Notes: a model not told the origin generated them from the letters alone. A DNA stretch of 64,000 bases from Mesocentrotus franciscanus (GCA_037976565.1 CP137672.1:33620737-33684736); one strand, 5' to 3'. Shown: positions 24,451 to 36,143, numbered from the stretch's first letter. Translations and numbers: made by a program.

Positions 24451-24966
24451 TCCTATTAATGACCTTGGCGTACCAACATTCCATGTGCCTGTCTTTACAT
24501 CAACGAACAAAATGGCGGCTAATCACATTACACACGTCTATATGATCGATGCTGACACCTAGTACCTCATACGTATGCCTGATGGCTCCCTGTTGATATT
24601 AGGTCATGATCCCCTTTACTCATGTAAACGCAATCTCATATTTACCGGCCTCTATTTCTATTTTTTTATCTTATTTTGAAGAATATTTATGAAACAGGTA
24701 CTTCTAAAAATTAATGTACCTTAAGTTTCAGTCGTGGTACTTCTATTGACAACAAATAGCCAGACTAAGTATCTCGATATCCCCAACCCCAACATTACTC
24801 TCCTCCTAATGACCTCGGCAAGTCAGAATGCCATGTGCCCTTCCTATAGTTGTCATTAACAAGATGGCGGTCAATATCACGTGGTTATGAGTCCAGCTGA
24901 CCAATGCTGACACTTCATGCGTACGTCCGTTGGTTCCCTGTTGATATTGGGTTCTGACCCCTTTCT
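24451..24966. repeat. Diverged direct duplication, spacing about 350 bp
   Basis: Copy 1 (24451-24620) and copy 2 (24801-24966) share, in order, AATGACCT(T/C)GGC, CCATGTGCC, AA(A/G)ATGGCGG, GATGCTGACAC/AATGCTGACAC, CGTATGCC/CGTACGTCC and CCCTGTTGATATT. There is no open frame through either. The AAGATGGCGG core resembles the YY1 consensus. Confidence 0.65.
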
Positions 24967-25650
24967 TTAAAATTCATCCGACTTAACCGACCATGTGATT
25001 TAATGTTGTTTTTGTTAATTAGTATGTTAAAATGAATCTACTTTTGCTTAGTTATTAATTATTTTAGGTTACGTATTCGAAAGATCAGTTAATACATCTT
25101 TTAATTGGAAAATCTCTTTCAAAGACAGCGTCGATTAATCAACGATAATCTAGGGATGTGCCTAATGGAAGATAATGTTTAGAGACCGTATCCCTAGAGT
25201 CAGACCGTGTACATGACTTTTATTCGCAAATGCTCTCTGACATATTACCTTTATAGTCGTTTATGTTTTCGAGGCAAAAAGGCCCTCCTTATAATTCTAG
25301 AAACGAAATTCATTTTTTTTCTTATAAATGTAAAACTGTCATTTTTCCCCACAGATATATCGTCGCCTGAACCATTATAATATTCGAACCTCCCGCTTTG
25401 TTCTCGGTATCCTTTTTATAGGGCATGGTCCCCTGAAATGACACTCGCTAGGTTGGGGATCCAATTTCGATTTAAACCAACTTTCATTTCTAAACCAAAC
25501 TGTGTTTTCAAGTACATGCGACCTTGTAATTCCCAAAGCGAACCAACTTACTCATCCAATAAACTCCTTTCAGCTCCCTCCTCTCGCGCGGAGAGTATAT
25601 TTTTCTCTTATTTTACGCCTCGACATTTTCCCTCAACCACTTTCCTCATT
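24967..25650. other. Noncoding interval
   Basis: AT-rich. No supported feature. Confidence 0.35.
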
Positions 25651-25652
25651 TC

Positions 25653-25655
<3 letters not shown>

Positions 25656-25697
<42 letters not shown>

Positions 25698-25837
25698 TCT
25701 CTCTTTTTCATTTCTCCCCTCTCTTATATTCTCTCTTACTCCATCTCAATCACCATCTCCCTTACATCTCATATAACACAATCATGCGCATAGTTCTCTT
25801 TGATGACTATCTCTGTTCTGCTTTATTACATTCACTT

Positions 25838-25878
<41 letters not shown>

Positions 25879-25947
25879 TTAACATTCGCACACACATACA
25901 TTTTTGTCTCTCTGTCTCTGTCTCTGTCACTCTCATTACATTCACTT

Positions 25948-25978
<31 letters not shown>

Positions 25979-26130
25979 TTCTCTCTCTTTAACATTCGCA
26001 CACACATACATTTTTGTCTCTCTGTCTCTGTCACCCTCTCTCTCTCTCTCTCTCTCTCTCGCACCGCTTCTTCTCTCCCCGTCTCTGTCTCTGTCTCTTT
26101 CGCTCTCTAAGTTCCTCAGCACCCCCCTCT
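25656..26130. repeat. (TC)n microsatellite with a 110-bp tandem duplication
   Basis: A block with ATTACATTCACTTTC, (TC)n, TTTAACATTCGCACACACAT and TTTTTGTCTCTCTG occurs twice, with TTCACTTTCT at 25831 and 25941. Further (TC) runs flank it on both sides. All frames over it are serine/leucine-rich repeat translations. Confidence 0.85.
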
Positions 26131-26430
26131 CTCTCTCTCTCGCTCGACCCTCCCGTCGTGGGTTTTAAGTTCCCTATAATAATCTCCAGTGTTCTGCTCT
26201 GTTTCACCTCGTCTTACTCTTCTTCTCCCATGGTTCTAATGAGATATCACTCATCTTTCGACATCATCATGATTAACCTTCTTTTCTGTCTGGTGCAATC
26301 ACCTCACTAACGCGAAATATTTTGTTGCACACTCTCTCTGTCTTTTTTTTTCACTTTTATCCTCTTTCTGTGTCTCTATCAATGCATTTCTATCTACTCT
26401 TTCGATTTTTGTTTTTTCCCTTCTTTTTCG

Positions 26431-26465
26431 TCTTATTGTTTTGCTTTTTCTACTTCTTCTTCTTC

Positions 26466-26497
<32 letters not shown>

Positions 26498-26552
26498 CTT
26501 CTTCTTCTTCTTCTTCTTCTTCTTCTTCTTCTTCATCTACTTCTTCTTTTTC

Positions 26553-26614
<62 letters not shown>
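26431..26614. repeat. (TTC)n followed by (TC)n
   Basis: About 110 bases of TTC repeat, then about 55 bases of TC repeat. The poly-Phe/Ser frame over it is not a gene. Confidence 0.95.
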
Positions 26615-26616
<2 letters not shown>

Positions 26617-26620
26617 CATG

Positions 26621-28120
26621 ATGTCTGTTCGCGCATCCCCTATGCCTATAATCGACTTGAGATCAAGTTACAAGGACAAAGCTTATTGAAATACCATCTC
26701 ATCATAAATATTCACAGCTTCTCTCCCTTTGCTCCTGGTATTTGGCGCGTTCGTCTCAAGTTCTGTTTGCTAACCATGCCCACAGTGATGGTGCCCCTTG
26801 AACAAAATTCCCTGTCACAACACGGGCTCATGTTGGCCGGAAACATGATATACTATAAATATTCATACCAGCGTGGGAGACATCCTCAAAAAGTAAAGAA
26901 ACCTCATTTTTCTCCCTCTTTCTCCTCAAACTCCATGTTTGTTTTGGCCATGTCACGTTACTTTCCACCTTTTTTCACACTGACCTTCCAATGCAAACTG
27001 TCTTTTATGAAGGTCCCGAGAAGCTAACCACTAATATCTGTTTGCGTAACACGGATCGGGGGAAAGTCCTTAAAGAGAAAATAGTCGGGTTTCCGCAAAA
27101 TCGTTACTGCCACTGGCAATACTGAGATGGAGTTCTGGTATAGTTAAAATATAATTTTTGGTATGTAAAAAAAAATCATATTTACTCCCATGTGAACGAA
27201 TATAATAGAAGAAATGTCCCATGAAAATGATTGCTCTTGAAGTGCTCTCATATCTGAAATATGACTATAGAAAAGAAATGATTGATAACTTAGCACCAAA
27301 ATCTGATTCCACATGTTTGCGTATAGTCAAATTTTCCCATATATTCTGTACCCAGTGCATTTCAAAAGAGTCAAATTGCTATGAGTCTTATTATTTCAAT
27401 ATCCTCCAGATACACAACGATTATTATTTGAAACATGATCTAACATTCAAGAAAACATTTTTTTCAATGCTAAAACGAGAAAGGCCGGAAGAAACTAACG
27501 GCATTTTTGTGAGTGTTTTTTTGCGGACATGGGGGAGAAAAGGAGAGAGATTACGCGGGGGGGGGGTCGTTCCGTCGAGAAATCTCGATGTGGCATACTT
27601 TATGCCTTTAAAAATAGTCTGTACTTGTTTTATTTTGTCTCCTCTTTCCAAATCCAGATGAAACAGCGGGCAAATATTGGCGTTAACTTAGATCAGTGTA
27701 CTATCGATTAGATTAGAGATTTTTTCTCCAATTCTACATTCCTTTCTATACCTTTGAAAGTATGACCAAAGTAGATTAAGATTAGAATTATCGTTGAAAA
27801 TTATCATTTGCATCGATTTTTTTGTAATTACAGTAATCGTTGAATACAAACATAAATTACATATCAGCCTTACAAAATTATGATTACAAATTTTGTTTAA
27901 TCTCTGACGCATCGATATGAAATGAAAATATTATTGTTGCAGCTTTAGCAAATAGATAGAAATATGACATGTGCGATTCTCTGATTGCTTTCCCGCTACC
28001 AAAGTTTTTGTTTTCTTAAATACAAAAATTATTGCAAAAGATCACCTTTTATACATACTACACTTACTCGATACCTGACAGTTATGGCTTTGTAGAAATT
28101 GCAGGTAAAAGATTAAATTA
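26621..28120. other. Mostly noncoding; two open frames of unknown meaning
   Basis: Plus-strand frames of 113 codons (26686-27027) and 146 codons (27221-27661) are not microsatellite translations. They lack recognisable domains, splice context or codon bias that I can point to. The second runs over a G-run at about 27557. I treat both as probably noncoding. Confidence 0.35.
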
Positions 28121-28127
28121 AAATGAG

Positions 28128-28669
28128 TTAAAGGTACTATGTCCCATTTGCAGGCCAAACAAAAGAAAAGGTTAAATTCCAACGGAATTTGAAAGACAAT
28201 ACTAATTTAGAACTTCCCTGAAAGCGAAAGGGCTTGAAAATGGCTTTTAGTGGGAAAATAACGACCATTAGTTGTCGAATCGACTTAGGTGATTGCAATC
28301 ACTTAAGTAATAGTCTGATTTTCAGACCCTTTTACGGAATGGTCGTACGTTTTGTGCTGCACAAAGATTCAATCAGTTTAATTTTGGCCATTACAAGTAG
28401 TGGGTTATTGATGTAGACAAATGCTCTGCATGTACCTGTTACAGCTCATTTTATGTATGTTATTACCAAAGGAAATAAGATGTCAGTCAGTCACTCAATA
28501 GTGTCTGACAGTGAAGTCTAGAAGGTAAACGGGTTTCCTTGCATAATTGTAATACTATGACACTGCTAATGTTTAAATTTCACAGATAGGACATACATGA
28601 CATATTCATAATTCCTGCAAAGTTCTACAGAATTTGATGTTGACTGCAGAAGGGACATAGTACCTTTAA
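28128..28669. mobile_element. TTAA-bounded MITE with 18-bp perfect inverted ends
   Basis: The left end TTAAAGGTACTATGTCCC (28128-28145) is an exact inverted match of the right end at 28652-28669. The match continues imperfectly for another 15 or so bases (TTGCAGGCCAAACA against TCTGCAGTCAACA). Length is 542 bp with no transposase. TTAA at both edges suggests a TTAA target duplication. Confidence 0.8.
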
Positions 28670-28679
28670 ATAATGTTGA

Positions 28680-29095
28680 TGTGTTAGTATAATATTTGAA
28701 AACTGCTGTTCACATCTTTATTTTAATTCATTCCAATATATTTATTTCAATTATAATCAAAGTTGAAGTTAGCCTCCTGCTGGAGTATTTCATTTTTATT
28801 TCCAACCGATATTTTAACTCTCAGCTTATAAAAGTGGATAATAAATAAATGAAATAGGGATCATTTATTTGTTTCCATACCCCTAAAATCCGTCAGACCA
28901 AAATTCATTACACGTATACAAGATATATCTATAGCATAATAGCATGCGGACATCATGGTTTGGGCTACAAAATTAATATCCGAATCAGATATCACTAAAA
29001 TACACCATCAATCATGTTCCAGAAACTAATGTTCGAGAAAAAAAAAACAGAAGGTAAAATATAATGGTGATTCACTATACCGTGTGTGCATCAAT
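28680..29095. other. Noncoding AT-rich interval
   Basis: No supported feature. Confidence 0.35.
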
Positions 29096-29100
29096 AAATC

Positions 29101-29460
29101 GGGGGAAGGAGAGAGACTAAGATAGATAGAGAGAGAGAGAGAGGTGGGAAGGGGAGGAGAAAGGGTGAGAAACAGAAATATAGGAGATAGAGAGACACGG
29201 AGAAAAAAGTGAGAAAGAGAGAGATGGGAGAGGCCAAAATAGAGAAAGATAGGGAGTGAGATATAAACATAGAGGGAGAGACACTGAGAGAGGGAGAGAG
29301 AGAAAGAGAGAGAAAGAGAGGGGAGAGAGAGGGAGAAAGAGAGAGAGAGAGGGGGAAGAGAGAGAGAGAGACAAAGACAGTCAAGCAGACAGACAGACGG
29401 ACAATGACAGACGGATAGACAAAAAGACGGACAAACAGAAAGACAGACAGGCAGAGAACA
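29101..29460. repeat. (GA)n/(GACA)n purine tract
   Basis: Long GAGA run at 29125-29375 passing into GACAGACGG-type units at about 29385-29450. Frames on both strands here are repeat translations. Confidence 0.9.
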
Positions 29461-31740
29461 GTCATCCATGCAGACAATGAGAAAGAGTAAAGAGGTACAG
29501 GAAGAAAAAAAATTCCTACACATCCATGAGTCATTCATCACTTTTAAATGAAAGGTCTATCCTCGGTCACAGGATAATAAACATTATATCGCCGACAAAG
29601 TGAGAGAAGATTTTGCCTTTTTATTCCACCAGGGAAGTCGTATTAGTCCGTCAAAGAGTAGACCTAATCTTCCCGCCGCCCCTGACCCTGATCACCGGCG
29701 CGCGACTGTCGCGTCTCTGTTCGCTTCACATTGTTTCTACATGAAACCCACGAACAGGTGTACAGGGGGCGTCGAACGAGGGATAACATACGACCAACAT
29801 ACATAGGTCCTGATTGATACAGGCGTATGCCCTATAGGCCCTTTCACGCACCAGAGAGTGCAAAGAACTGGAGTCTGATATTTTTTTTCGGCGAGGACAG
29901 CATTTTCTTATGGAAGGAGCTGATTGTGGGTAGGGGGAGGCAATTAGAATTTAAATGTTTATGGTCTAGATACTTAATTCTTACATCAGAGAATTATACA
30001 GATTATGATAGTTATGTAAGGATCTATGTATCATGAAGAAAACATATACATGCAGTTTAAGGCGCAGTTCGAGAAGAATATGTTCTGTTTTTGTTAAGTG
30101 AGAGGGGAGGGGGGGGGGGCTTGGGAGTTCTTGCACTCATTTTGTACATGTGCCTCGCTTAGATTCATGTGTAATTTAGAAAATTGAGGGGGTGGCATTT
30201 ATATTTTTGGAGGTGGAGCCCCCAACCCCTCTCTAGAACCAATACCTGTCAATTCATACAAATTGTTGATTCTTAATTTCTACATAAACTGAAATAATTT
30301 ATATGGTTAAGTAATAGATAATGATCTAATACGATTGTATCTCCTGGCATTGACGTATTCTATTTACAAAAAGCGTTAATAAATTATCATTCCATGCCTG
30401 AGCCTTCTGATAATGGGTTGTTTGCGTTCATATTGCGTATGTTTTTCAAGAATCTTCGTCATATATTTATAAGATATGGTGCTGGTGTCCTCGACATGTG
30501 AGATAAGAAATCCATTTTATTCACTGTTGATGCAACCATCAAGTGTGCTGATGAATGGAATAGTTTATTTTGCATTGAAATGAAATTGATTTGTATTTCA
30601 TGTATTTTTTGTGTTCACCAATATCACAAAATTTGTTAAAGGCCTAATCATTTTACTTCATTATAAATTTGCATTTCTAACCAGATTAAATATAATACAG
30701 TCTTTCAATTAAAAAGGAAAATTGGTATATGCAACATTATCAATTAGAAAAGACAAGAAAATTGTCGGCATAACCATTTTACAAAGCTATAGGCTAAAAT
30801 TACTTTGAGTGAAGACCATTTCTCGCAAACAGAAAGCAACCTTTTTTAACCAACGAATTTTCGTTTATTGCATCGGCAACAACATTGATTTTTTTTGGTT
30901 TTTACAAATCTATAGCTATAAAATGTATCTTCATAGTCACCATCCCACCAAAATAGAAATGCATCCGTTGAAACCAAAGTATTTTTGTCCCATCGTCATC
31001 GTAATTGTTACTACCCAATCCATCGGGGCATTCTGGCGGAAGTCATGTAATACAGGCGCCATTTGCTTGATAGATGGTCAAGCTGCTACGAGCCAATTAT
31101 CCTCTAACTCTGCACTTAAACCACTTATACAAATCCACATTCATACATCATCCAGAGTATGGGGTCGTTTGCACTGAACAATATCCCTTCTTGAGATTTG
31201 ATCCTTTGCTTTTAGATTGTAGATTTTGATGGATTTTCACTACAATAACGTAATTTTCAATGTTAAAACAAAAATATTTTCTTCTTGCTTTATCTCTAAT
31301 TCAAATGTTATAATGTTTTGAATAAATTTTGCATAGTATATATTAATATGATTTTGTATTTTGTTGGAAATGAACCAAAACAAAATGGAATGAAAAACCG
31401 AAATATTCTTTTTTCCGTGGTAACGATTTCGATAAATATCATTATTTGCGACAAATGATTTACTAGTAAACATCGAAATACTTCGATATGCGGTATATGG
31501 ATAACATGATATCACGCCTTTTATGTATTTACACTGATTATTTACCCCGTTATTTACACATGTTGAATGTGCCCTATCTATATTTTAGACGCAGTTTAAA
31601 TTGGTGTATACGTTCATCCATAAATGCCCCCCCCCCAAAAAAAAGGTGTTGGGGGATGAGGCAAATGACTCTCTAAATCCCTCTTTTCCAGGCTTTTGCG
31701 AATTTCATAGGAAACTGAGTCTTAGCTATACAACGACTGC
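29461..31740. other. Noncoding interval
   Basis: Open frames at 29600-29806, 29827-30036 and 30809-31177 (plus strand) show no family that I recognise. A G-run lies at 30107-30118. No gene is called. Confidence 0.35.
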
Positions 31741-31744
31741 TTTC

Positions 31745-32131
31745 TTAAAGGCATCGTTTAACAATGTTAAATATGAGATGCACGGCCCTACGTGTTATCA
31801 GTGTCTCTGATATGGTGCAATATTGAAGCCCGAAAAAAAAATCGCGCTTCAAAATGATCAAGAAGTGCCTCAAAAAAGTAAAAATCTTTGAGTGACCGGT
31901 TTTACCATACTCGTTTTCCCCAAAAGACTGTAGTGTTATGAAAACCGTTAGGAAAACGCAAAATTTGGTTTCGATATCCAATCATAAATATCTTGATAAT
32001 CAGACAGGCGATCGGCTTGTAAAAGTCATGTGGTTCCTGACTGACCTAGAGGTTTATAATTATCGTTGTAGCATGAGCTAAATCCAGAATTTTGTTTCAG
32101 AATCTGAGACAAAGTTACCCAATCCCTTTAA
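31745..32131 (-). mobile_element. TTAA-bounded MITE, copy B
   Basis: Reverse-oriented copy of the 11241-11626 element, bounded by TTAA at 31745-31748 and 32128-32131. Its length (387 bp) is nearly identical and the order of shared blocks is the same. Small differences, including a poly-A expansion at about 31833, indicate moderate divergence. Confidence 0.65.
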
Positions 32132-32139
32132 TTTATACT

Positions 32140-33790
32140 ATCCTATTGTGTACACCTCAGGTTAAAAGATTATAAGTATAATGTCATGATGTGTGTAGAA
32201 TTGTTTATCAATCTTATTATTTCCAACATAATGATGGAACTGCGAAACATTAAGTAATAATATAGTATTGTAAGGAGTATGCGCCAGAACGTGCCCCATG
32301 CATTTACCCCCCCCCCCCATCCACATCGGTTTCCATCGTATAAACAATATTGCGATTCAAACATTGAGAAATAGTTTCGAACTGCATTATAAGTGCCTAA
32401 TGGATTGTTAGGAGTCTGACTATTTACACTTTTCATTACTATCTTTTTTCTTACTCTCTTCAAGTGTCACTCCTCATTAAGAAGATCTTTGGGCTTGCCG
32501 CAGAGCCCATTAGCAACGAGAGGGTATGTCTTACAACCGACCTCTGGCATTGAGGTTAGAATAAACAAGATGGAGTGGAAACTCGGTAATATGATATTAA
32601 TACCGAGGGTTATTATCACATTATGTGCACCATTTCCACTCTCTGGGGAGTATTTTATCACACTTGCATGTATGAAATACGCCGACAAGTAGCGTTATGT
32701 ACAAGGCTGCTGATTATTCAAGTAGGATTATGTTCGTTCGGGATTAAGCTATAAGTTCAAGTAAATTTAAGTCTACAACCATGCCAACTTAAAATTCGTC
32801 ATAATCGTCATTACCTTTAAAGTCTATTAAGTTTACCTTTGTGTTAATTTGACTATAGATGTTCTTTTTAAACGGTAGCTCATATAAAAGATCTCGGCAT
32901 TCTCGAAATATCCACGCAATATCAATTATAAAGGATATGATATTGTTTTAGGCCTATTTAGTCTTTTTTTAAATCCATAATCATTAAGCGACTCGACTTA
33001 AATATTTACAAACATAAAATAGTCCCTAATACTTTGGCAAAATCAGTTGATGAATGCCATTTTCTGACCTATCGCCCCTCATTGGTTGCAGGCAAACTTG
33101 AGAGGCCATTGACTTGCCTGTAAGACTGAAAATACGAACGTGACATCATGGTACCATTGGTAATAACATACATCAACCCTAGAGAGTTCATAATGAACTT
33201 AGAGCTAATGGACGGGATGCCGTATGGCCTTCTTTGGAACTTGAGTGGGGCCAATGAACTTTAAAGAGAATATTTAGTGAAAGAGTATTTTTAACTTTTT
33301 CATTATTTTCATGTGAGTGTGGAAGAATATCAAACGAAAAGAATGTCTCCTGAAGAGGATGGCTCTTTAAATGTCCTAATCTTCGAAATATGACAGGAAA
33401 TTGGTGCAACGTTCTAACCAAACTGTCATGTTTGTGTAGTCCCATACACACATTTCTGCGCGTCACTTTCAGAAAGACTGAGACAACTTAATACTACTTT
33501 AATGATTCCATAATGTTCTACAAACTCAAACTTTTTTCGATTTCTTCCGGACAGTTTCTTTCACGATGCAATCACTTGACCAGAAATGAAATCTATCTTT
33601 GACCTATTTTTATATCTCACCTTCTCCCGGTGGCACGTGATTCATCCATTTAAAGACCAGGATTAAAGGGTGACTGACCTTTCTGTGAGTAAACAAGCCT
33701 CGTGATCTCTGTGCGTGACCCAAAACATACCAAAAGGAGGCTCCAACTTTTAATCCTGCCTCCACATTTGCTCCAGGCTTTATTTCGTCT
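32140..33790. other. Noncoding interval left of the tRNA array
   Basis: No gene supported. GTGCACCATTTCCACTCTCTGGGGAGTAT near 32626-32654 resembles the SINE body block and may be a SINE fragment. The sequence at 33620-33794 is unique and adjoins the first, collapsed tRNA unit. Confidence 0.35.
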
Positions 33791-33794
33791 AAAC

Positions 33795-33819
33795 TAGAGC
33801 GAGGTTGCGCCACTCTGCT
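33795..33819 (-). pseudogene. Collapsed iMet tRNA remnant at array left edge
   Basis: Only the last bases (AGAGCGAGG on the plus strand) and the first bases (TGCGCCACTCTGCT) of the tRNA remain, joined directly. An internal deletion of about 48 bases removed the anticodon and T arms. Confidence 0.8.
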
Positions 33820-33907
33820 TTCCTTGAAATCTAGACCATCATTAACCCAACATATATACAAGTATCAAAGAAGGGGATGACAATAAGAAAAAGTCTTTCA
33901 AAACGAT

Positions 33908-33979
33908 TAGCAGAGCGAGGTTTCGATCCTCGGACCTCTGGGTTATGGGCCCAGCACGCTTCCGCTGCGCCACTCTGCT
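33908..33979 (-). tRNA. tRNA-iMet: Initiator tRNA-Met (CAU), array copy 1
   Basis: This is the reference copy for the array. The 72-nt gene starts AGCAGAG and ends CTCTGCTA. The acceptor has A1:U72 and discriminator A. The anticodon stem CTGGG/CCCAG has three G:C pairs beside the loop, and the loop CCCATAA holds anticodon CAT with C at position 33. The T loop is ATCGAAA in place of TTC. All of these are marks of eukaryotic cytosolic initiator tRNA, which brings methionine to the P site with eIF2. The A box is TGGCGCAGCGG and the B box GGATCGAAACC. The T stem is CGAGG/CCTCG, where vertebrates have GATGG/CCATC. No intron. No encoded CCA, as expected in eukaryotes. Confidence 0.97.
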
Positions 33980-34067
33980 TTCCTTGAAATCTAGACCATC
34001 ATTAACCCAACATATATACAAGTATCAAAGAAGGGGATGACAATAAGAAAAAGTCTTTCAAAACGAT

Positions 34068-34139
34068 TAGCAGAGCGAGGTTTCGATCCTCGGACCTCTG
34101 GGTTATGGGCCCAGCACGCTTCCGCTGCGCCACTCTGCT
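34068..34139 (-). tRNA. tRNA-iMet: Initiator tRNA-Met, array copy 2
   Basis: Identical to copy 1; 160 bp from it. Confidence 0.97.
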
Positions 34140-34227
34140 TTCCTTGAAATCTAGACCATCATTAACCCAACATATATACAAGTATCAAAGAAGGGGATGA
34201 CAATAAGAAAAAGTCTTTCAAAACGAT

Positions 34228-34299
34228 TAGCAGAGCGAGGTTTCGATCCTCGGACCTCTGGGTTATGGGCCCAGCACGCTTCCGCTGCGCCACTCTGCT
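34228..34299 (-). tRNA. tRNA-iMet: Initiator tRNA-Met, array copy 3
   Basis: Identical tRNA. Its 5' spacer is the one-base-shorter form, CCCACAT. Confidence 0.97.
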
Positions 34300-34386
34300 T
34301 TCCTTGAAATCTAGACCATCATTAACCCACATATATACAAGTATCAAAGAAGGGGATGACAATAAGAAAAAGTCTTTCAAAACGAT

Positions 34387-34458
34387 TAGCAGAGCGAGGT
34401 TTCGATCCTCGGACCTCTGGGTTATGGGCCCAGCACGCTTCCGCTGCGCCACTCTGCT
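34387..34458 (-). tRNA. tRNA-iMet: Initiator tRNA-Met, array copy 4
   Basis: Identical tRNA; 159 bp from copy 3 because of the short spacer. Confidence 0.97.
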
Positions 34459-34546
34459 TTCCTTGAAATCTAGACCATCATTAACCCAACATATATACAA
34501 GTATCAAAGAAGGGGATGACAATAAGAAAAAGTCTTTCAAAACGAT

Positions 34547-34618
34547 TAGCAGAGCGAGGTTTCGATCCTCGGACCTCTGGGTTATGGGCCCAGCACGCTT
34601 CCGCTGCGCCACTCTGCT
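34547..34618 (-). tRNA. tRNA-iMet: Initiator tRNA-Met, array copy 5
   Basis: Identical tRNA with standard 88-bp spacers on both sides. Confidence 0.97.
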
Positions 34619-34706
34619 TTCCTTGAAATCTAGACCATCATTAACCCAACATATATACAAGTATCAAAGAAGGGGATGACAATAAGAAAAAGTCTTTCAA
34701 AACGAT

Positions 34707-34778
34707 TAGCAGAGCGAGGTTTCGATCCTCGGACCTCTGGGTTATGGGCCCAGCACGCTTCCGCTGCGCCACTCTGCT
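34707..34778 (-). tRNA. tRNA-iMet: Initiator tRNA-Met, array copy 6
   Basis: Identical tRNA, standard spacers. Confidence 0.97.
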
Positions 34779-34866
34779 TTCCTTGAAATCTAGACCATCA
34801 TTAACCCAACATATATACAAGTATCAAAGAAGGGGATGACAATAAGAAAAAGTCTTTCAAAACGAT

Positions 34867-34938
34867 TAGCAGAGCGAGGTTTCGATCCTCGGACCTCTGG
34901 GTTATGGGCCCAGCACGCTTCCGCTGCGCCACTCTGCT
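34867..34938 (-). tRNA. tRNA-iMet: Initiator tRNA-Met, array copy 7
   Basis: Identical tRNA. Its 5' spacer is the short form, exactly four units (639 bp) after the previous short spacer. Confidence 0.97.
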
Positions 34939-35025
34939 TTCCTTGAAATCTAGACCATCATTAACCCACATATATACAAGTATCAAAGAAGGGGATGACA
35001 ATAAGAAAAAGTCTTTCAAAACGAT

Positions 35026-35097
35026 TAGCAGAGCGAGGTTTCGATCCTCGGACCTCTGGGTTATGGGCCCAGCACGCTTCCGCTGCGCCACTCTGCT
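35026..35097 (-). tRNA. tRNA-iMet: Initiator tRNA-Met, array copy 8
   Basis: Identical tRNA; 159 bp from copy 7. Confidence 0.97.
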
Positions 35098-35185
35098 TTC
35101 CTTGAAATCTAGACCATCATTAACCCAACATATATACAAGTATCAAAGAAGGGGATGACAATAAGAAAAAGTCTTTCAAAACGAT

Positions 35186-35257
35186 TAGCAGAGCGAGGTT
35201 TCGATCCTCGGACCTCTGGGTTATGGGCCCAGCACGCTTCCGCTGCGCCACTCTGCT
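35186..35257 (-). tRNA. tRNA-iMet: Initiator tRNA-Met, array copy 9
   Basis: Identical tRNA, standard spacers. Confidence 0.97.
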
Positions 35258-35345
35258 TTCCTTGAAATCTAGACCATCATTAACCCAACATATATACAAG
35301 TATCAAAGAAGGGGATGACAATAAGAAAAAGTCTTTCAAAACGAT

Positions 35346-35417
35346 TAGCAGAGCGAGGTTTCGATCCTCGGACCTCTGGGTTATGGGCCCAGCACGCTTC
35401 CGCTGCGCCACTCTGCT
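35346..35417 (-). tRNA. tRNA-iMet: Initiator tRNA-Met, array copy 10
   Basis: Identical tRNA, standard spacers. Confidence 0.97.
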
Positions 35418-35505
35418 TTCCTTGAAATCTAGACCATCATTAACCCAACATATATACAAGTATCAAAGAAGGGGATGACAATAAGAAAAAGTCTTTCAAA
35501 ACGAT

Positions 35506-35577
35506 TAGCAGAGCGAGGTTTCGATCCTCGGACCTCTGGGTTATGGGCCCAGCACGCTTCCGCTGCGCCACTCTGCT
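35506..35577 (-). tRNA. tRNA-iMet: Initiator tRNA-Met, array copy 11
   Basis: Identical tRNA, standard spacers. Confidence 0.97.
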
Positions 35578-35665
35578 TTCCTTGAAATCTAGACCATCAT
35601 TAACCCAACATATATACAAGTATCAAAGAAGGGGATGACAATAAGAAAAAGTCTTTCAAAACGAT

Positions 35666-35737
35666 TAGCAGAGCGAGGTTTCGATCCTCGGACCTCTGGG
35701 TTATGGGCCCAGCACGCTTCCGCTGCGCCACTCTGCT
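35666..35737 (-). tRNA. tRNA-iMet: Initiator tRNA-Met, array copy 12
   Basis: Identical tRNA, standard spacers. Confidence 0.97.
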
Positions 35738-35825
35738 TTCCTTGAAATCTAGACCATCATTAACCCAACATATATACAAGTATCAAAGAAGGGGATGACA
35801 ATAAGAAAAAGTCTTTCAAAACGAT

Positions 35826-35897
35826 TAGCAGAGCGAGGTTTCGATCCTCGGACCTCTGGGTTATGGGCCCAGCACGCTTCCGCTGCGCCACTCTGCT
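35826..35897 (-). tRNA. tRNA-iMet: Initiator tRNA-Met, array copy 13
   Basis: Identical tRNA. The spacer to copy 14 has two single-base losses (CCCACAT, and AAGAAAAGTC for AAGAAAAAGTC). Confidence 0.97.
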
Positions 35898-35983
35898 TTC
35901 CTTGAAATCTAGACCATCATTAACCCACATATATACAAGTATCAAAGAAGGGGATGACAATAAGAAAAGTCTTTCAAAACGAT

Positions 35984-36055
35984 TAGCAGAGCGAGGTTTC
36001 GATCCTCGGACCTCTGGGTTATGGGCCCAGCACGCTTCCGCTGCGCCACTCTGCT
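35984..36055 (-). tRNA. tRNA-iMet: Initiator tRNA-Met, array copy 14
   Basis: Identical tRNA, only 158 bp from copy 13. The second T-run of its terminator region is four T rather than five. The first TTTT is intact. Confidence 0.96.
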
Positions 36056-36143
36056 TTCCTTGAAATCTAGACCATCATTAACCCAACATATATACAAGTA
36101 TCAAAGAAGGGGATGACAATAAGAAAAAGTCTTTCAAAACGAT

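Noticed and set aside
29026..29541. Minus-strand frames of up to 171 codons
   Set aside because: They translate (GA)n/(GACA)n repeats.
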